DNA of 64,000 nt from positions 9,674,501 through 9,738,500 of the forward strand of contig OX419761.1 in assembly GCA_948567375.1 (NCBI GenBank), written 5' to 3'. Source of the DNA: Lunularia cruciata (lineage: Eukaryota; Streptophyta; Marchantiopsida; Lunulariales; Lunulariaceae). This document shows positions 11,087 through 23,356 of this stretch, one piece after another; position 1 is the first letter of the stretch, and each line of letters starts with the position of its first letter. The notes beneath the pieces are model-generated. The model was given only the letters and a program-made list of their open reading frames with translations. It ran no database searches and was not told the origin of the DNA. The position numbers and the translations under genes were made by a program.

Positions 11087-11537
11087 CTAATCTTGAGAGC
11101 TAGCTGATGAACATGGTAGAATTTCTGTAGCTGTACTAAGACTCTCTCCAAGATCCTTCACCAAAGTCTCCAAAAGTGTTTTTCCTCCACTAGACTCATG
11201 TCCTTTTGGAAGTCCTTCCACTCCACAAACCTCACACAACTCCTTGGTCTTAGATCTTCTCCCTCCTAATCTTGGTGAAGAAGGTCCAACATGCAAACCC
11301 AAGTCAAGTAAGCCTCTCCTTTCCCTCAATCTCTTGCTCTCAAAGGTCAATGGACATGAACTTGCCCTTATGTCCCTTCTCTCCACATAGAAAGCATTTA
11401 GACTCACTCTTTCCTCCAAGTGGTGTAGGTTTCTGGATCCTCTCAACACTCTCTTCAAATTCTATTGTATACTCTCTTTTCCTCAAATCCACTCCTACAA
11501 TCACCTCAAACCCTTGGGGAACCTTGCATAATCTCAA
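11087..11537 (-). pseudogene. extra ORF upstream of gag in J, with a zinc knuckle
   Basis: Two overlapping frames (11340-11537 and 11087-11458) read as one protein broken by a frameshift near 11360. The first part has a globular start (VPQGFEVIVGVDLRKREYT) and then CFLCGEKGHKGK. The second resumes with SSCPLTFESKRLRERR, which together would complete a C-x2-C-x4-H-x4-C knuckle. A second Cys pair (CEVCGVEGLPKGHE) follows. It is in the same orientation as gag and lies between the PBS and gag. Tat/Ogre-type plant elements are known to carry an additional ORF upstream of gag; whether this is homologous I cannot tell. It could also be the remnant of an older duplicated gag end. Confidence 0.5.
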
Positions 11538-12397
11538 TTTTCACTCTTGATGACCCTCCATGTTCCCAAGATGAATCTAAACACTCAAACACGCTTTTTG
11601 TTGATCTCAAACTCCTCATGCATGAGATCTCCACTCTGCAGAATTGACCCTTCCTCACAATGTCACTCAAATCTCCCAACTAGTATATCACAGTCCTTTG
11701 AAATTTGGCACACTTGATCACAATTTTAGAGTGTCTCTCTTTACAAAATTTAAGATCTTTTCATCAAGCCATTTGGCCTAGACATCTTTCTATTCAGCAC
11801 ACAAATTTCAGATTTGGTCTGAAAACCACCCCCCTCACTTCAAAAACTCATAACTCCTTGTGCAAAAACGATATCTCTCTAATTTTTGTGGCAGCAGGTA
11901 GGATACAATGCACTGAATTTTCTTGGAAATTTTCAGGACAATTTACTAAACATTGAAGAAATGGGAGACTCTGTACAATTTTCCAAAGAGCATGCAGTTG
12001 CGGGAGCACTTTACCCTATCAACTTTCAAAACTTTTAGCCCAGTGCGCATAGTAGCTCTGATAATAATTTGAAGTGTGATAAATGGAAGATAACCCAAGC
12101 TATCACTGTAGAAATTTCAAGTCTAGATCTCAAACTTGAGATTTTGACCAAAATCACCTTAATCCCCAAAATCTGCAATCCACCTCACACAATCTCTCCA
12201 ATTCCTCTCATGTGTACAAGATGTACAAAATCTCCTCAAAGACATCATAATGAACTACAGGGTATACAAATGGATCTTGGTTCTCTAACATAAGTTCAGC
12301 CCTCTCCTCTCCTAATGTTCTCTCCAAGTGAGCTCTCATAGCCTCCTTCTGCCTAATGTAGAATTGAACACGGAACATTATCTTGCCTTCTAGAGAG
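11538..12397 (-). other. 5' leader of J, no gene seen
   Basis: About 860 bp between the PBS and the extra ORF. It has only short frames and nothing recognisable on either strand. Confidence 0.5.
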
Positions 12398-12415
12398 GTC
12401 TCGGCAACGGAACCA
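12398..12415 (-). promoter_or_regulatory. primer-binding site of J
   Basis: Four bases after the 5' LTR end the minus strand reads TGGTTCCGTTGCCGAGAC. It resembles the TGGCGCCGTTGCCGGG-type site complementary to tRNA-Asp used by many Athila/Tat-like elements, differing at a few positions, including the GC to TT change near the start. Confidence 0.7.
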
Positions 12416-12419
12416 AAAA

Positions 12420-13111
12420 TGTGAGCCGGTCTATCGCTCACTCAGGATGAACCTCTAATGGCTATTATGGTAGCGCACCATGGACTAAGAAGGCAAGGAA
12501 CCCCAACTCCATCATACTCCTCCAAGGCTAACACTCCAAGACTCAAGACATTGCTCATTAGAGAACTCAATGAGAGAGAGATAGTTGCAAATGAAAGGAT
12601 GATGAGTATCCCCTCACCCCTTGTTTATATACTTGTGAAATAGTTACATACCAAAGTTACTAATTACCGTAGTAACTCAAGTAACTAGACTAAAAATCAA
12701 GTAAAGTCAAAAAGTAGAAAGGAATATCCATTCACGTGGGCATATTCCCCTAAGCATGTGATCCGATCTTGACCCAACCACTAAGTCAAGGATTCCTTCA
12801 CATGGGCTATCCTTGGACTAAAGAAGAATCCAAAACAAAAAGGCTTGCGGGCCCAAGAGTTCTCAACTCTTTCCTCAAAGCCAAACACCTAGGAATAATA
12901 CCAAGTCAACACACTAAAATCCAAAATAGTGGTGCTCATCTTTTGTACTTCCTCTAAAGTAAGGTCCCCTCTATCTTAGCTATGACTAACTTTAGCTAAC
13001 CATGACTAATATAGAACCATCCTTTATCTCTATATAAATAATATCTCTGAAGTACTTGTAATACCAAGCTAAATATCACAATACCACACACATGCACAAA
13101 TGGGTGTTACA
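12420..13111 (-). repeat. 5' LTR of J
   Basis: 692 bp, aligned without gaps to 5288-5979 with about 24 substitutions by hand count. Most of them are transitions. It carries the same TATA box (12623-12631). Confidence 0.95.
12623..12631 (-). promoter_or_regulatory. TATA box in 5' LTR of J
   Basis: TATATAAAC on the minus strand, identical to 5491-5499. It is placed to start the J genomic RNA about 200 bp before the PBS. Confidence 0.55.
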
Positions 13112-13254
13112 GATCAAGTCTTGATTTGTGTTGGGTTGATTTGAATGGTGTAAACAAACAAATTATAGTGGCACTTTAGAGTCTATGTATGATTTATGTG
13201 TGAGGTATGTATCTATAGTGTATGATGTTGACAGCAATGTATGTTGTGTAGCGA
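13112..13254 (+). repeat. LTR of element H, right part
   Basis: It starts with the GATC target duplication of J and continues the H LTR. 13163-13254 repeats the LTR's own first 100 bp (GTGGCACTTTAGAGTCTATG...). Homology to the I LTR stops near 13254, about a dozen bases short of the expected TGCACA end. Confidence 0.7.
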
Positions 13255-13932
13255 TGATAGCTCCCAAAGACAAAAATTCCACTATGGTGATAAGAATGGG
13301 ACCCATAGTAAAACTTTTTTCCCCTTTTGTCTTCTTGGTGGGGATTCCTCTTTTGAACACAACATCCATGTAGTTTAGTAAGGATTATGGAGGTTTAATC
13401 CAACTCCTCCCCGTGAACTACACTTTTGATGATGGCATCTACTTTGGATGGGTTCAAGTATAATATATTCCCCTGGCCTCCAATAAGCCTATGAAAATTT
13501 TGCATTGCAAAGTACAATGGAAGCCATATTACTACCTTTATGGAGAATTCTTGTGCATAGTTCTTGACATGTTTTTGGATGGCTTGAAAAATAAGAGCTC
13601 AAGTAAGAGTTCTGGCTAAATTGAAATTCTCTCCAAGCTAGAGGAAATTTAGCTGACTTCTTGGGCAAGGAGAACACCTTCCAAATTTTTTCCTCTATTA
13701 TGGGAAAAAAATTCTGCTCTAGATCAGCTACAAGAATTGGCAAGTGGATCATTGCCAAATCCACTTGGATATTTTCCACAATCTCATGTACTCTATTGAG
13801 CTGCTAGTCAACTAAGAGGTAAACTTTGTGGGTCACAATATTCCACAATATGTATGCTTTCATGTTTCTCCATGCTTTTGGGTCCACATCACTTAAGTTG
13901 CAAAGTGACCCATCTGTATGTTAATTGGTGCC
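13255..13932. other. unassigned repeat-like DNA
   Basis: A minus-strand open stretch (13489-13779, 96 codons) reads like a degenerate gag N-terminus (WREFQFSQNSYLSSYFSSH) but has no diagnostic motif. I do not recognise it. Confidence 0.35.
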
Positions 13933-15225
13933 TGTGGTACCCATATCTTTTTTGTTTTTGACAGTTTTTAGGATAGAAAGTGTACTTTTAAGTAGGAAAG
14001 GAGGATATATGAAGAGAATTTTGATGTCTTGGATCCAAATAAGGAGATCCAATGTGACCCAAGGAAGTTGACTTCAGCTTAGAGGAGGTAAAGACCCGGA
14101 TTGGACGTGGAAGGACAAAAGATCCAAAGTAAGGACATTCATATTAGACTAGAGAACCCAATCTGTGGATCCTTAATAACCTTGACTTGAGCTATACCAA
14201 GCAAGAAAGTACATGAGAGAATGGTTACTTTCTGTGAGGGTACATTTGAAAGTACAAGAGTTATGCATGCATAAGCAGTGATTCTTGATTGAAGTTCAAT
14301 TGAAGAATGATTGAGAATTAGAAGAGTATAAAATGAAGACTTTGTCAAGGAAAATCTACCATTTTGAAAAGCTATTTATACCTTTGAGAAGTTTCTTTGA
14401 TTGTATTAGAAACACAAGCTGAGTCATGGGATTTCTATGTGCAAAGTTGAGTGAAGAGAGAAGCATGATGCCATTGAAGGGAGAAAAATAGGTTTTGGCC
14501 ATCTCTCTTTGAAATCTTACCATCACATGAGTTGATATGATAGCCAGATTTGAAGTCTAGAGTTGACTTTGGATTACCTTTTTGGCATGGAACTAGAATC
14601 TTAGTTTTCCAAGATTCATGGCAAAAATTGCAGCTAGCAATTCTGAAGATAGTCCAAATGATGAGGAGAAGAGAGGAAACTTGTGTCATTAGACTGAAGT
14701 AGATTGGTACTTAGAATTGGAAAGGGATGCATGTAGACCTATGGAGATTAGCTTTGATCAAAAGTATGATCTTGCAAAAGAAAAAGAGGAACTAAAGGCT
14801 TCCTTCAATGAACATTAGAAGAAGAATGGATATATAAGGTGGATACATGGATCCAATAAGATGAAGCATTTTTGGGGTAGTGATGGTGATGATGAAGCCG
14901 GATCAAATCAAATATGTCACAAAGCAACAAGCTATATTTTTCCATCTCATGTTTGCAAGAGAGAGTGTAAACTAGGCAAGATGTTTCTACCTTAGGATAA
15001 GGCAGATGAAAGTATAGAGGAGGACTGATTGGTCACCTTACTACTTTGTGCCTTTTGCAGCCTATTACCACTAAGGACTGAATTTATTGAGCCTTGAGGA
15101 GAGAAGACAGATGGTCATGCATTCCCATCCAAACTTACATTGCGATGCAGCTGAGGAGGAGAGGCAATACTTGCCAAGGTCAAAGAGAGTGACCGGCATT
15201 TCATAAGACCTAGAAGGGAGAAGAC
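13933..15225 (+). mobile_element. coil-LTR copy K, left part
   Basis: It starts with the family terminus TGTGGTACCC at 13933. The sequence then follows the 5' part of D and E, including GAAAGTGTACTT and the N-terminal protein block. At about 15225 it meets the end of copy B in opposite orientation, so B and its pol were inserted into K. I do not find the rest of K downstream. Confidence 0.65.
14468..15222 (+). pseudogene. LTR-encoded coiled-coil protein, N-terminal part (copy K)
   Basis: The frame starts near ATGCCATTGAAGG, equivalent to the conserved ATG in E (34970) and D (28474). Near 14830 it reads YKVDTW, and later VNWARCFY-like and YYFVPFAAYY residues, all matching the N-terminal module of E and A. 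Stops and shifts are frequent. It is truncated before the coiled coil by the insertion of B. Confidence 0.5.
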
Positions 15226-15884
15226 GTTATCATTACCGGTATCTTTACCAATAATCAGCAAGTAAGAGTTTGTTCCCACAAAGATATGAGTCAAAAATGG
15301 TGAAAGTGAAGTAAATAATCACAAACTAATCTTCTTGATGCATCTTTAATCTCTTAAGTAGAAACCACACCCAAAAGAGAGTAACAATTGCTCAATTTAC
15401 ACTCTTGTCACAATAAAATGTCATCTATAATCACAATTCCTTAATCTCTTCCCAATTCAACTTTTCTTGTGATGATTCAATTTTCCCAAAGAAGAGTACT
15501 TCATTATGAAATGACCTTTCCTCAAAATTGTGTTCCACACCTCCATTGAAGGCATAACTTCCTCAATCAAAATTGCTTTGCATCAATCCAATGTTGCACT
15601 CACAATTATAGAATACTACCAACACTACAATTCCTCATGGATTTGTCAAGGCATTGCTTCAATTGCTATCCACTTAGGGTCAAACACACAATGAAATCAA
15701 AGCTATAGAATCCAACATCTAACAAACTCAGACTTGCACTTCAAAATTCTCCAAACAAGCACAAACATGCACATAGGATTGATACTCAAAATTAAGCTAA
15801 AATAACAAGCATTGAGTTACAACACTTTTCATTACTCAACTTCAAAATATTAGTACTAAACAACAAAACATTGCAAATGCTTCC

Positions 15885-15893
15885 TTTAAATAA
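15885..15893 (-). promoter_or_regulatory. TATA box of coil-LTR B
   Basis: Minus-strand TTATTTAAAGG, downstream of the coiled-coil frame and about 660 bp before the LTR end, as in A, C and D. Confidence 0.5.
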
Positions 15894-16120
15894 GTAGTGC
15901 AATCCAATAGTTATCTAACAACATATTGTTCTACAACAACTTTACCAACCTACAAATCCAAAATGACAAACCACCTTATCATATCTTCCTCTTCAAATCT
16001 CAAAATTTTCACTTATCCAATCCAATGTTTACTACAACTTTGGCTTCTACACTCGATGTAACTATAATAACTTCTACTTCAAGTTCATCTTCTATTGCTA
16101 TCATTTCTTCCATCTCAATC

Positions 16121-18580
16121 CTATCTTTTTTCTAAACTAAAATTATAGGATCTACTAATCAATTCCTCCTTCTCTACTCTAACTACTCTAGATGACTCAA
16201 GTAACTCACTTAAAGACACTTGCACTCCTACTTCTACTACTTCACAATTAGCTCCTACCTTCAAATCCTTGCAAATTTCATCTAATTCTGACCTAAGAAA
16301 ATCCAGTTTGAGACAAATATTATCAGCAACTTCTAGTATCTTCCTATCTACACAATCTCTCAAGAAAATCAAAAATTTATTCATGTTTATGTCCTTTGCT
16401 TGTCTCTTCCTTGTCTCTTGCACCAACAACTTAAACTCATGCAATCTTGCTTCCTGCAATCAAAACTTCAGACTTAGTACTCAACATCACCTTCATCCTC
16501 TTGACTACCTCTCCTACCGGCTCTGACATCCTTTTGGAACTATCTTCTCCCTATTCCTTTGTGCATCCAACTCATTTTGATACATGTTCAACTCATCTTC
16601 AAACTTGGCTTTCAATGCTTCTTTCTACTCCATATCATGAACAAGTTGAGCCTCCATACTCCTGATTAGCCCACAAAGTCTCTTGTCCTCCCAATTTTGA
16701 TTTGTCAACTCTTCCTACCATGCCTGATCCTTCTCTGTTGCCTTCAATTTTAAACTTTCCAATTCTTGCTCCATCACAATAGCAATTGCCTTCAAATGCA
16801 CTAGTTCTAGGTGAGCATCCTTCAATTCTACATTTAGTCTCTTAAAGGCCATCTTTTGCACTCCCAATTCTTTTTCTTGATGTTCCAGAACACTACCATG
16901 CTTCTTAAAATCTTCTTGTAGATTCTCAACACTCTGCTTCCAAAGTACTATATCAACCCAAAGTACTTCAGCTTCCTCTTCTCCTTGGATTACCTTCTTC
17001 GTTAGCTCCAAGAGTTCTTCACTCAAATGTTGCACCACCTACAATTCTTTCTTCAACTCTGGGTGATCTTTCTCCACTTCCTTCTTCTTCTCTTGCAATT
17101 GCAAAAGAAAAGGACAAATGATCTTGGATAGATATGAAACTTCTCTGAATTCTTCCACTTTTATGTCATTAGATTTTGTAGGCAATTCTTCTACTTGGGC
17201 TTCCTTCTAAAGTCTTGATCATCATATCTTCACTCCAATTTCTGCCAAGTGATCCTTTTCTTCTTTCTCTTGACTTGATTCCCTAGTTGCAGACTGCATA
17301 CCTCTCCTTGATCTTGCTCCCCATGGAAATGAAATCCTTGGTTCTTCTTCTATATTTTCCATAGGTAACTCCAGACATGGAACCTTTCTTCCTTCCATAT
17401 TGCTTCATGGAACTCCCATTATTCTTCTTCAACAACCTCTTCCACCAATTGTTGTACCTTGGATTTGCCTTTACTTTCAATACTCAAGCCTCCACTTTGC
17501 AAGATGAACTCATCTTCTTCTTCTTCCTTGGAGTCCTCTCCTTGGAACTCAACTTTGCCTTCAGACTCTTCTTCTTGAGTCACTTGTGCTGCCTCCATCT
17601 CCTGCCTTGGATTCAATCTTTGATTCTTTTGTTGCTGAATTGGTGAAACCTCTTCCTCAGATTGACTTCTTTTCTTCAGCCTCATCTATGGAATAGGAAT
17701 GAACATCTTCCTCTCCTATCATGTCTTTGCATAATGAGCGTCTTCATCTCAAATTAGCCTTATGTAAAGTTGCTCATCTTCATTTGCTTCTTGATGGAGA
17801 TCTAAATGGAAGAGAGACACCATCTTTGCCTTCTCTACTGAGTCAAGTATGTTCAATCCCTAGTAAAAATGCAAAGAAAATGGTACAAAGTAATGCAGAG
17901 GTGTTTGTGTTCTCCAATTCCCAATCATCTACCTTGTTTGTTGGTGAAAACACCTCATTCAATTCACCTTCCCTCCGATGAGCAGCTGATGGAAGAACAC
18001 CACATGTTGCTTTATGACATACGTATATTGGTAACCAAGTTCTAATAACCAGGTGCCTAATTCCCTAGTGTCCCGGATTGCTTGCTTAATAGCATTCAAG
18101 CTTCTTTTTTTTGCTTGGAGTATGATTTTGGGTGATGAGTAGTATGCTCAGGTTTTAATATGGCCATTACCACCTTGATGATACTCATTGGGTCCTATAG
18201 TTCTCCACCTTGTATCCATTCTTGATGAGAGGAGCAATAAAGGAATTCCTCACCTTTGTTGTCTCCTCCTCAGACTCACCCTTCACAAGGAAGGTGATCC
18301 CATCTGCCTCTCTAGCTTCTCTCCCCAACACGAGCCTCCAATCCAATTCAGTCCATCAAGCCAGATTCCCTCTCTTCTCCTTTGCTTTGGAGTCATCCTC
18401 ACAATTACTGGGAGTAATCTCTACCATGAACCTTGGAAAACTTAGGTTCCAAAAAAGTGATACAAAGTTGGTAAAGCACTTCTATTTTTCCTATCATCTC
18501 CACTCTCAAAATTACAAGATTCCTCACTACCAGTGCAAGACTTTGCTTACTACTCTTCCTTGGCATTGTGTGTTTATGAA
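16121..18580 (-). pseudogene. LTR-encoded coiled-coil protein, decayed (copy B)
   Basis: Minus-strand pieces run from an ATG-like start near 18560 through the N-terminal module (about 17950-18450) and an acidic region (17419-17685, EEEEDEFILQSGG). The first coiled coil is at 16715-17038 (LEHQEKELGVQKMAFKRL) and the C-terminal block at 16121-16459 (EARLHEFKLLVQETRKRQ, DRKILEVADN). Block order matches D and E. The pieces lie in different frames with stops between, so it is not functional. Confidence 0.6.
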
Positions 18581-19150
18581 TTCAGGATCTTTGGAAAATC
18601 AAACACTCCCCAAAACCTGAGATTCTAACTTCTTCAAGGTTCTTGAAAACCAAACTATCATGTGGACTTGTGATTCACATTCCTTTGGGACAACTATTGA
18701 TACAAATAAGATATTGTTTGAATATTGTAGCAATTTCTCCAACTAAGTTTCAACTTTATAGTACTTTGTTGTGCAATCATTCTTAAGTCAATTAGAAATC
18801 AACACTCATAGATTCTGCGTGTTTATTTCCTATCACTATCAACTTTCAGTTTCCCTCTTCTCACTAGAGTAGCCATTTTCTTGAATCATACCTTCTTGAT
18901 TTGCATGACCTGAAGGAAAGTTAATATGGTTCTTCAGGTTGGGGCAATTCTCATGATGCAAGGTAATCTTACTTTGGGTTTATTCCTTGTAAGTCCATCC
19001 CGAGTCCTTCTTTTGATATAAAAGTTGACTTCTTTAGATCTATCCCAAACATATAATTCTTCTTGTTTCTTCCTTATTTAGCCTTACTTTGGCTTTAACA
19101 ATGCACTTCTTCTTTAAAACTCAACAAAACCACAAAATGGGGGTACCATA

Positions 19151-19166
19151 TACGCCTTCTCTCAAA
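19151..19166 (-). promoter_or_regulatory. polypurine tract of element B
   Basis: Minus-strand TTTGAGAGAAGGCGTA immediately precedes the LTR start. The equivalent in D is TTTGAGGGAGGAAGTA (27883-27898). Confidence 0.65.
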
Positions 19167-20605
19167 GTGAGCATCCCCACAAACATAGACTCCAGGTTCT
19201 TTGTACAAGTCTAAGTCCACGGTCCAAAATTTTCCAACTCTCCACTCCTTCACTCAAGTGGCAAATGGATTTCCTTCTAGGTCTACCAATTGAATTGAGC
19301 CATTATCATAAATGTGCATTACATACTATGGCACTATCCACCTTAAATGTAGCTTGTTTGGAAAAAATATTTAGTGATTGTCATATAACAATACCAAATC
19401 TCCTTCTTGAATAATGACATGCTTATTTGCTTATCATGCTTGACTTTCCACTGATCTTGTCTTTCCTTTGTAGTTTTCATTGCATCACCTTGTTTCTCTT
19501 CTAACCACATGAGTTGATTAATCCAAAGATCCTGACTTTCTTCCTCCAACAATCATTCCTCACAAAACATCCAATATACTAGTACTTCAAATTTCAATTG
19601 GAGTATGGGGTATGTCACAAAATATGCAGTTTACTTGGTTTTAAACTTTTTGGTGGTTTTTTATGCCCACAAAGCTGCAAGTAACTTTGTGTCCCAATTG
19701 TAGGCATAATTGACAATCACTTTATTCAAAATTTTACACAACAATCTATTAGCCTTTTTAATTAGTCTATTGGCCATTGGAAGGTAAGAAGTCATCCTCT
19801 AAGGTTTGATTTGGAAGTACTCATTTAATGCCTCCACAAGTAAAATCAAAAAGTGAGTCCATTGGTCACTAACCAATTCTAGAGGATGTTTATAACATGA
19901 AATGATGTTTTGGAAGCAAAATTCTGCAACTATTCTTGCATCATCTTGCCAAGTTGCCTCGGGTTCAACCATCTTGGTAGCATAATTAGTGCACACCAAG
20001 ATGTATCTCTTTCTCATGAATTGGGTCATTCGGTGAAATGGACCCACAAAATCAACTCCTTATTTCTCAAATGGGGCCAATGGAAGAATTGGTATCAAAG
20101 GCCACTAGGAAGTAGTTGTTAGCTTTTTGGTTCTTTGATAGGCATCCTAACTTTGGATATGGGCTTGAGTATCCTTATACATTGTAGGCCACCAACACCC
20201 CAATGAAATAATTTTCTTTATGGTATTTTTTAGGGCATAGTGTCCTCCTAATGCTTTAGAGTGTAAGGAATCAATTACTCCACCTGACTTTGTATGCTTC
20301 CAAAAATCTCCAAAGTATTTTATCTTTGCTCATTTTAATAAGATGTTGTGCTTCAATTGGTACGGTCCCATTTTCTTGAGGAAGACTGCCGTTTGCCCAA
20401 GGTCTAGTTCCTAATGACACTAGCAAGTATGTAGATAGTGTTATTTGGCAGCATACCTCATACTTTGCATTGCAATCAATTGATAAATTCTTCATGAGGA
20501 AACCGATCATCGACTTCCAAGTCTTGGTCTTTAGTATCTAAATTGGACAAGAAATCTGCATTTGAATGCAAAGCTTCCTTCCTTACTTGAACCATTGTCA
20601 TGTTG
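19167..20605 (-). pseudogene. integrase and RNase H end of element B
   Basis: The gene runs right to left. Near 20600-20520 is the RNase H end (KEGSFAFKCRFLV-type residues equivalent to D's VRKGALHSNVDFLSRLE). Integrase core pieces lie at 19799-20047: GPFHR, KRYILVCTNYATKMVE and ELVSDQWTHF (second Asp kept, Gly changed to Trp). The tail at 19343-19552 matches D near 27500-27680. Frames are broken by stops. Homology to D ends abruptly near 20605, so RT and gag are missing. Confidence 0.7.
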
Positions 20606-22572
20606 TGGTTTTTGTAACCAATGGAAAAGTAAATTGGTGTGGTTTATCTATGTATTTTATTTCCTTAAAGATGGAGTAGGTTGTATGACGGATCCTACGG
20701 TTGAGTTACTGCCATGTGAGCAATATATAGACATGTATGCAAATGGCAACATGGATTATGGTATTGTCTTCTTTGAGTGCTCTTATGTATATATGTGGTG
20801 GAGAGTTGAGAGGAAGGTGTGTTTTAGTTGGAGGAGTCTTGAGTGGGAGGAGGACATTGAGAGTGAGAGTTGTAGTAAAGCATGGAGGTTAGGCGTCAAA
20901 GAGAGCAATTGAGTAAGAGATGTCCCATGGTCCCAGTCTGCACTCCCAAATCCTTTTTTCATTAGGCTTTAGATTCTACACCATGATGGCTTATGAGACA
21001 AGATGGTGGCACGTTTGAGGGCGGTCTTCACAAAGTTGATGATGGAAAATCCAGATCCTTCTGGTGCTTACTTACAAGTAACTCTGGAACTTGACAATCT
21101 ATATGCTCTTGTAGATGGAGAATAGCTCATTTTTTCTCATGAGCTTCAAGGTGGAGTTGTGGGGTCTACTTGTCAAAAAGTGAAGAGGCTAAATGACAAA
21201 ATTGTAAGGGATTGGTTCCAAGAGGAGAAGTCAAGAGTTTTTGACCAAGAAAGGAGTTTGGAGAAGGCATTTGAGAAATGGAGACAATGATTGGAGAGAG
21301 GATCTGACAAGCTATAATTTAAAATACTAAATCAAGTGATTTAATTCAATCTTCTACAAGATATGATTGATTGAATCAAGGAGGTAGAATTTATACCTAA
21401 GAGCACAAAATAGGTGATTTAGAGAGCTTCATGAAACATCTTCTTGATCTATCAATTGGATTGGAGAGTTGATAGAGTGCTTGTACTGCTGAGCTTCAGA
21501 AATTTTAGGGTTGATCAATCTCAAATCAGATCGAGCCAATTAAAGTTGGAGCTTTGGAAAGTGAGGAGATGGAGATGAGATGCTAATCAAGTTTGAAGAT
21601 TTGGTCATTTTTTACGTTGTGATATGAATAACCTTGTAAAAATTTCTTGTATCATTGGTGGTTAGGGTTTGCAATTTTATGCAAAGGTTTCATATGAATT
21701 CCTCAAATAGACAATTCAATGTCTTGGATCAAGCATACTTGGGTCTGTAGAGCTCACAAGTTAGCACAGCTTAAGAGTTGATCCATATCTAAGGTTTGGC
21801 ATTGGATTAGCATAGAGATTTAGACAAGAGCACAACAAGCTATTGTGAAATTTTGGTTGACTTTGGGTCCATGGAAAGTGAGAGCTAACAAACTCTACTA
21901 AAAATACTATCATAAGCTTGATAGAGCACTTCTATCTTTTATCATGTTTGAGTGTCAATTCTCCTATTTGTGTATCTATGATTGAGGATTTTAGGTTTTT
22001 GGAGTGTTAATGAGGATTAAGTGCACCTTTGATCCAAAAATTTGGGAAAAGCTACCTAGAACCAAGAGCAAACCCTAAACTAGGGATTTTAAAATAAGGG
22101 TGAAAACTACTAAAAATTGGCCAAGTTTGAGACCTTGTTAGGAGAGCTATAGTGATCAAATTGTGGTTTAGCTTATATTGTTGGAAAGCTTATCTAACAA
22201 GATTTCAATTGAAGTCTAGAATACTAGAATAAAGGTCACATAAAGAAAGTTATGGCTATCTAATTTTGATAGAATTTTCCTCAAAAAAAGACATAGGATT
22301 ACTCCACTTGGATTACAAATTGGTCAAAGGATGAAGTACATATTGGAGAAAACTTGGAGTACAGATTGAAATTAGCTTGATAATAGAGCAAGAGTGCTCT
22401 AAATCTCAATTGCAACAAAAAGCACAAAGGGTTGTTGTTGAATTCTTTTGATTGGATCCTCTTTGTGCTTGATGCCTATTTGTATGCCCAATTGGTTTGA
22501 ATTGGTGTGCAAGCATTGCATTTAGGTTCTTTCCTTCTAGGAGTGCTATGTATTTCTCCTTGGTAATATTAG
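20606..22572. other. unassigned DNA without recognisable genes
   Basis: A 116-codon plus-strand open stretch (20562-20912) overlaps the B pol edge and shows no known motif. 20930-21300 has a coding-like purine-rich texture (FDQERSLEKAFEKWRQ-like residues near 21240) but no family I recognise. A minus-strand stretch at 22406-22588 includes KEKYIALLEGKN, and similar DNA recurs near 50660-50710, so it belongs to a repeat. No RNA gene is visible. Confidence 0.4.
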
Positions 22573-23229
22573 TGTGAGAACTCGGCAAATATCACTTTTG
22601 CGGTAATCAAGTAAGTAAAGGTTGTTCTTGCAAAGATACTAGTCAGAAATGGTCAAATATGAAGCAAAAAGTAACAATCTTAGTTCTTCTTGGTTGCATC
22701 TTTAATCTCTCAGGTAGAAACCACATCCAAAAGAGAGTAACAAGCACTGCTCACAATCTTGTCACACTTAATCACAACTCCATCAAATCTTTCCAAACAA
22801 TCTTGATTGTGATGATTCAATCTCTCCCAGAAACAAAGTTTCACTATAAAATGACTTCACTTCAGAATTGCATTCCACCCTCCACTAAAGGTACAACTTC
22901 CTTGATTGAAATTACTTCACATCAACATTGTGCTACACTCACAATTGCAAAATACTACCAATACTATAATTCCTTTCAGATTTGTCAAGGCATTGCTCCA
23001 ATTGCACTTCACTCAAGATCAAACACATAGAATGAAGATCAAGGCTACGGAATCCAACATCCAACAAACACATTGATTTGCACTTCAAAATTCTCTCAAC
23101 ACTCACAAACACAAACATAGAGTTGATACTCAAAATTAAGCTAAAGCAACGAGTGCTACAACCAACACTTTGCTTTATCTATTCTCAGGAATAATGAATA
23201 CTGAACAACATTACACTGCAAATGCCTCC

Positions 23230-23237
23230 TTTAAATA
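23230..23237 (-). promoter_or_regulatory. TATA box of coil-LTR C
   Basis: Minus-strand CTATTTAAAGGAGG lies between the frame end (about 23357) and the LTR terminus at 22573. Confidence 0.5.
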
Positions 23238-23356
23238 GTAGAGCAATCTACAATTATCAAACTTCCTAAACTGCTTCCTAACAACTTCTAACACATATAA
23301 ATCCAAATTGAAAATGCACCTCTTCATATCTGCCTCTTTCTATCTCAAAACTAGTC

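Larger units (their letters stand above)
5288..13111 (-). mobile_element. complete Ty3/gypsy LTR retrotransposon J
   Basis: J is a 7824-bp element on the minus strand. It has two 692-bp LTRs, a PBS at 12398-12415, an extra ORF at 11087-11537, gag at 9909-10853, pol at 6028-9908, a PPT at 5980-5990 and a GATC target duplication. Order is protease, RT, RNase H, integrase. No chromodomain is seen after the integrase. RT motif FIDDFCVYG and a tRNA-Asp-type PBS suggest the Tat/Athila side of gypsy elements, but that placement is inference. It is dead: gag-pol carries in-frame stops and at least one frameshift in integrase. By hand I counted about 24 differences between the LTRs (roughly 96.5% identity), so it is among the youngest insertions here. 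Confidence 0.93.
15225..19150 (-). mobile_element. coil-LTR copy B (3' LTR joined to pol)
   Basis: A 3.9-kb minus-strand LTR. It starts at 19150 with TATGGTACCCCC next to a polypurine tract and pol, and ends near 15225 in a mutated form of the family terminus. It contains the coiled-coil frame and a TATA box at 15885-15893. Linkage to pol through the PPT shows the coiled-coil frame lies inside the LTR. Confidence 0.75.

Noticed and set aside
20562-20912. 116-codon plus-strand open frame as a host gene
   Set aside because: It overlaps the edge of the B pol relic, has no recognisable motif and no supporting neighbours. Length alone is not enough in this sequence.
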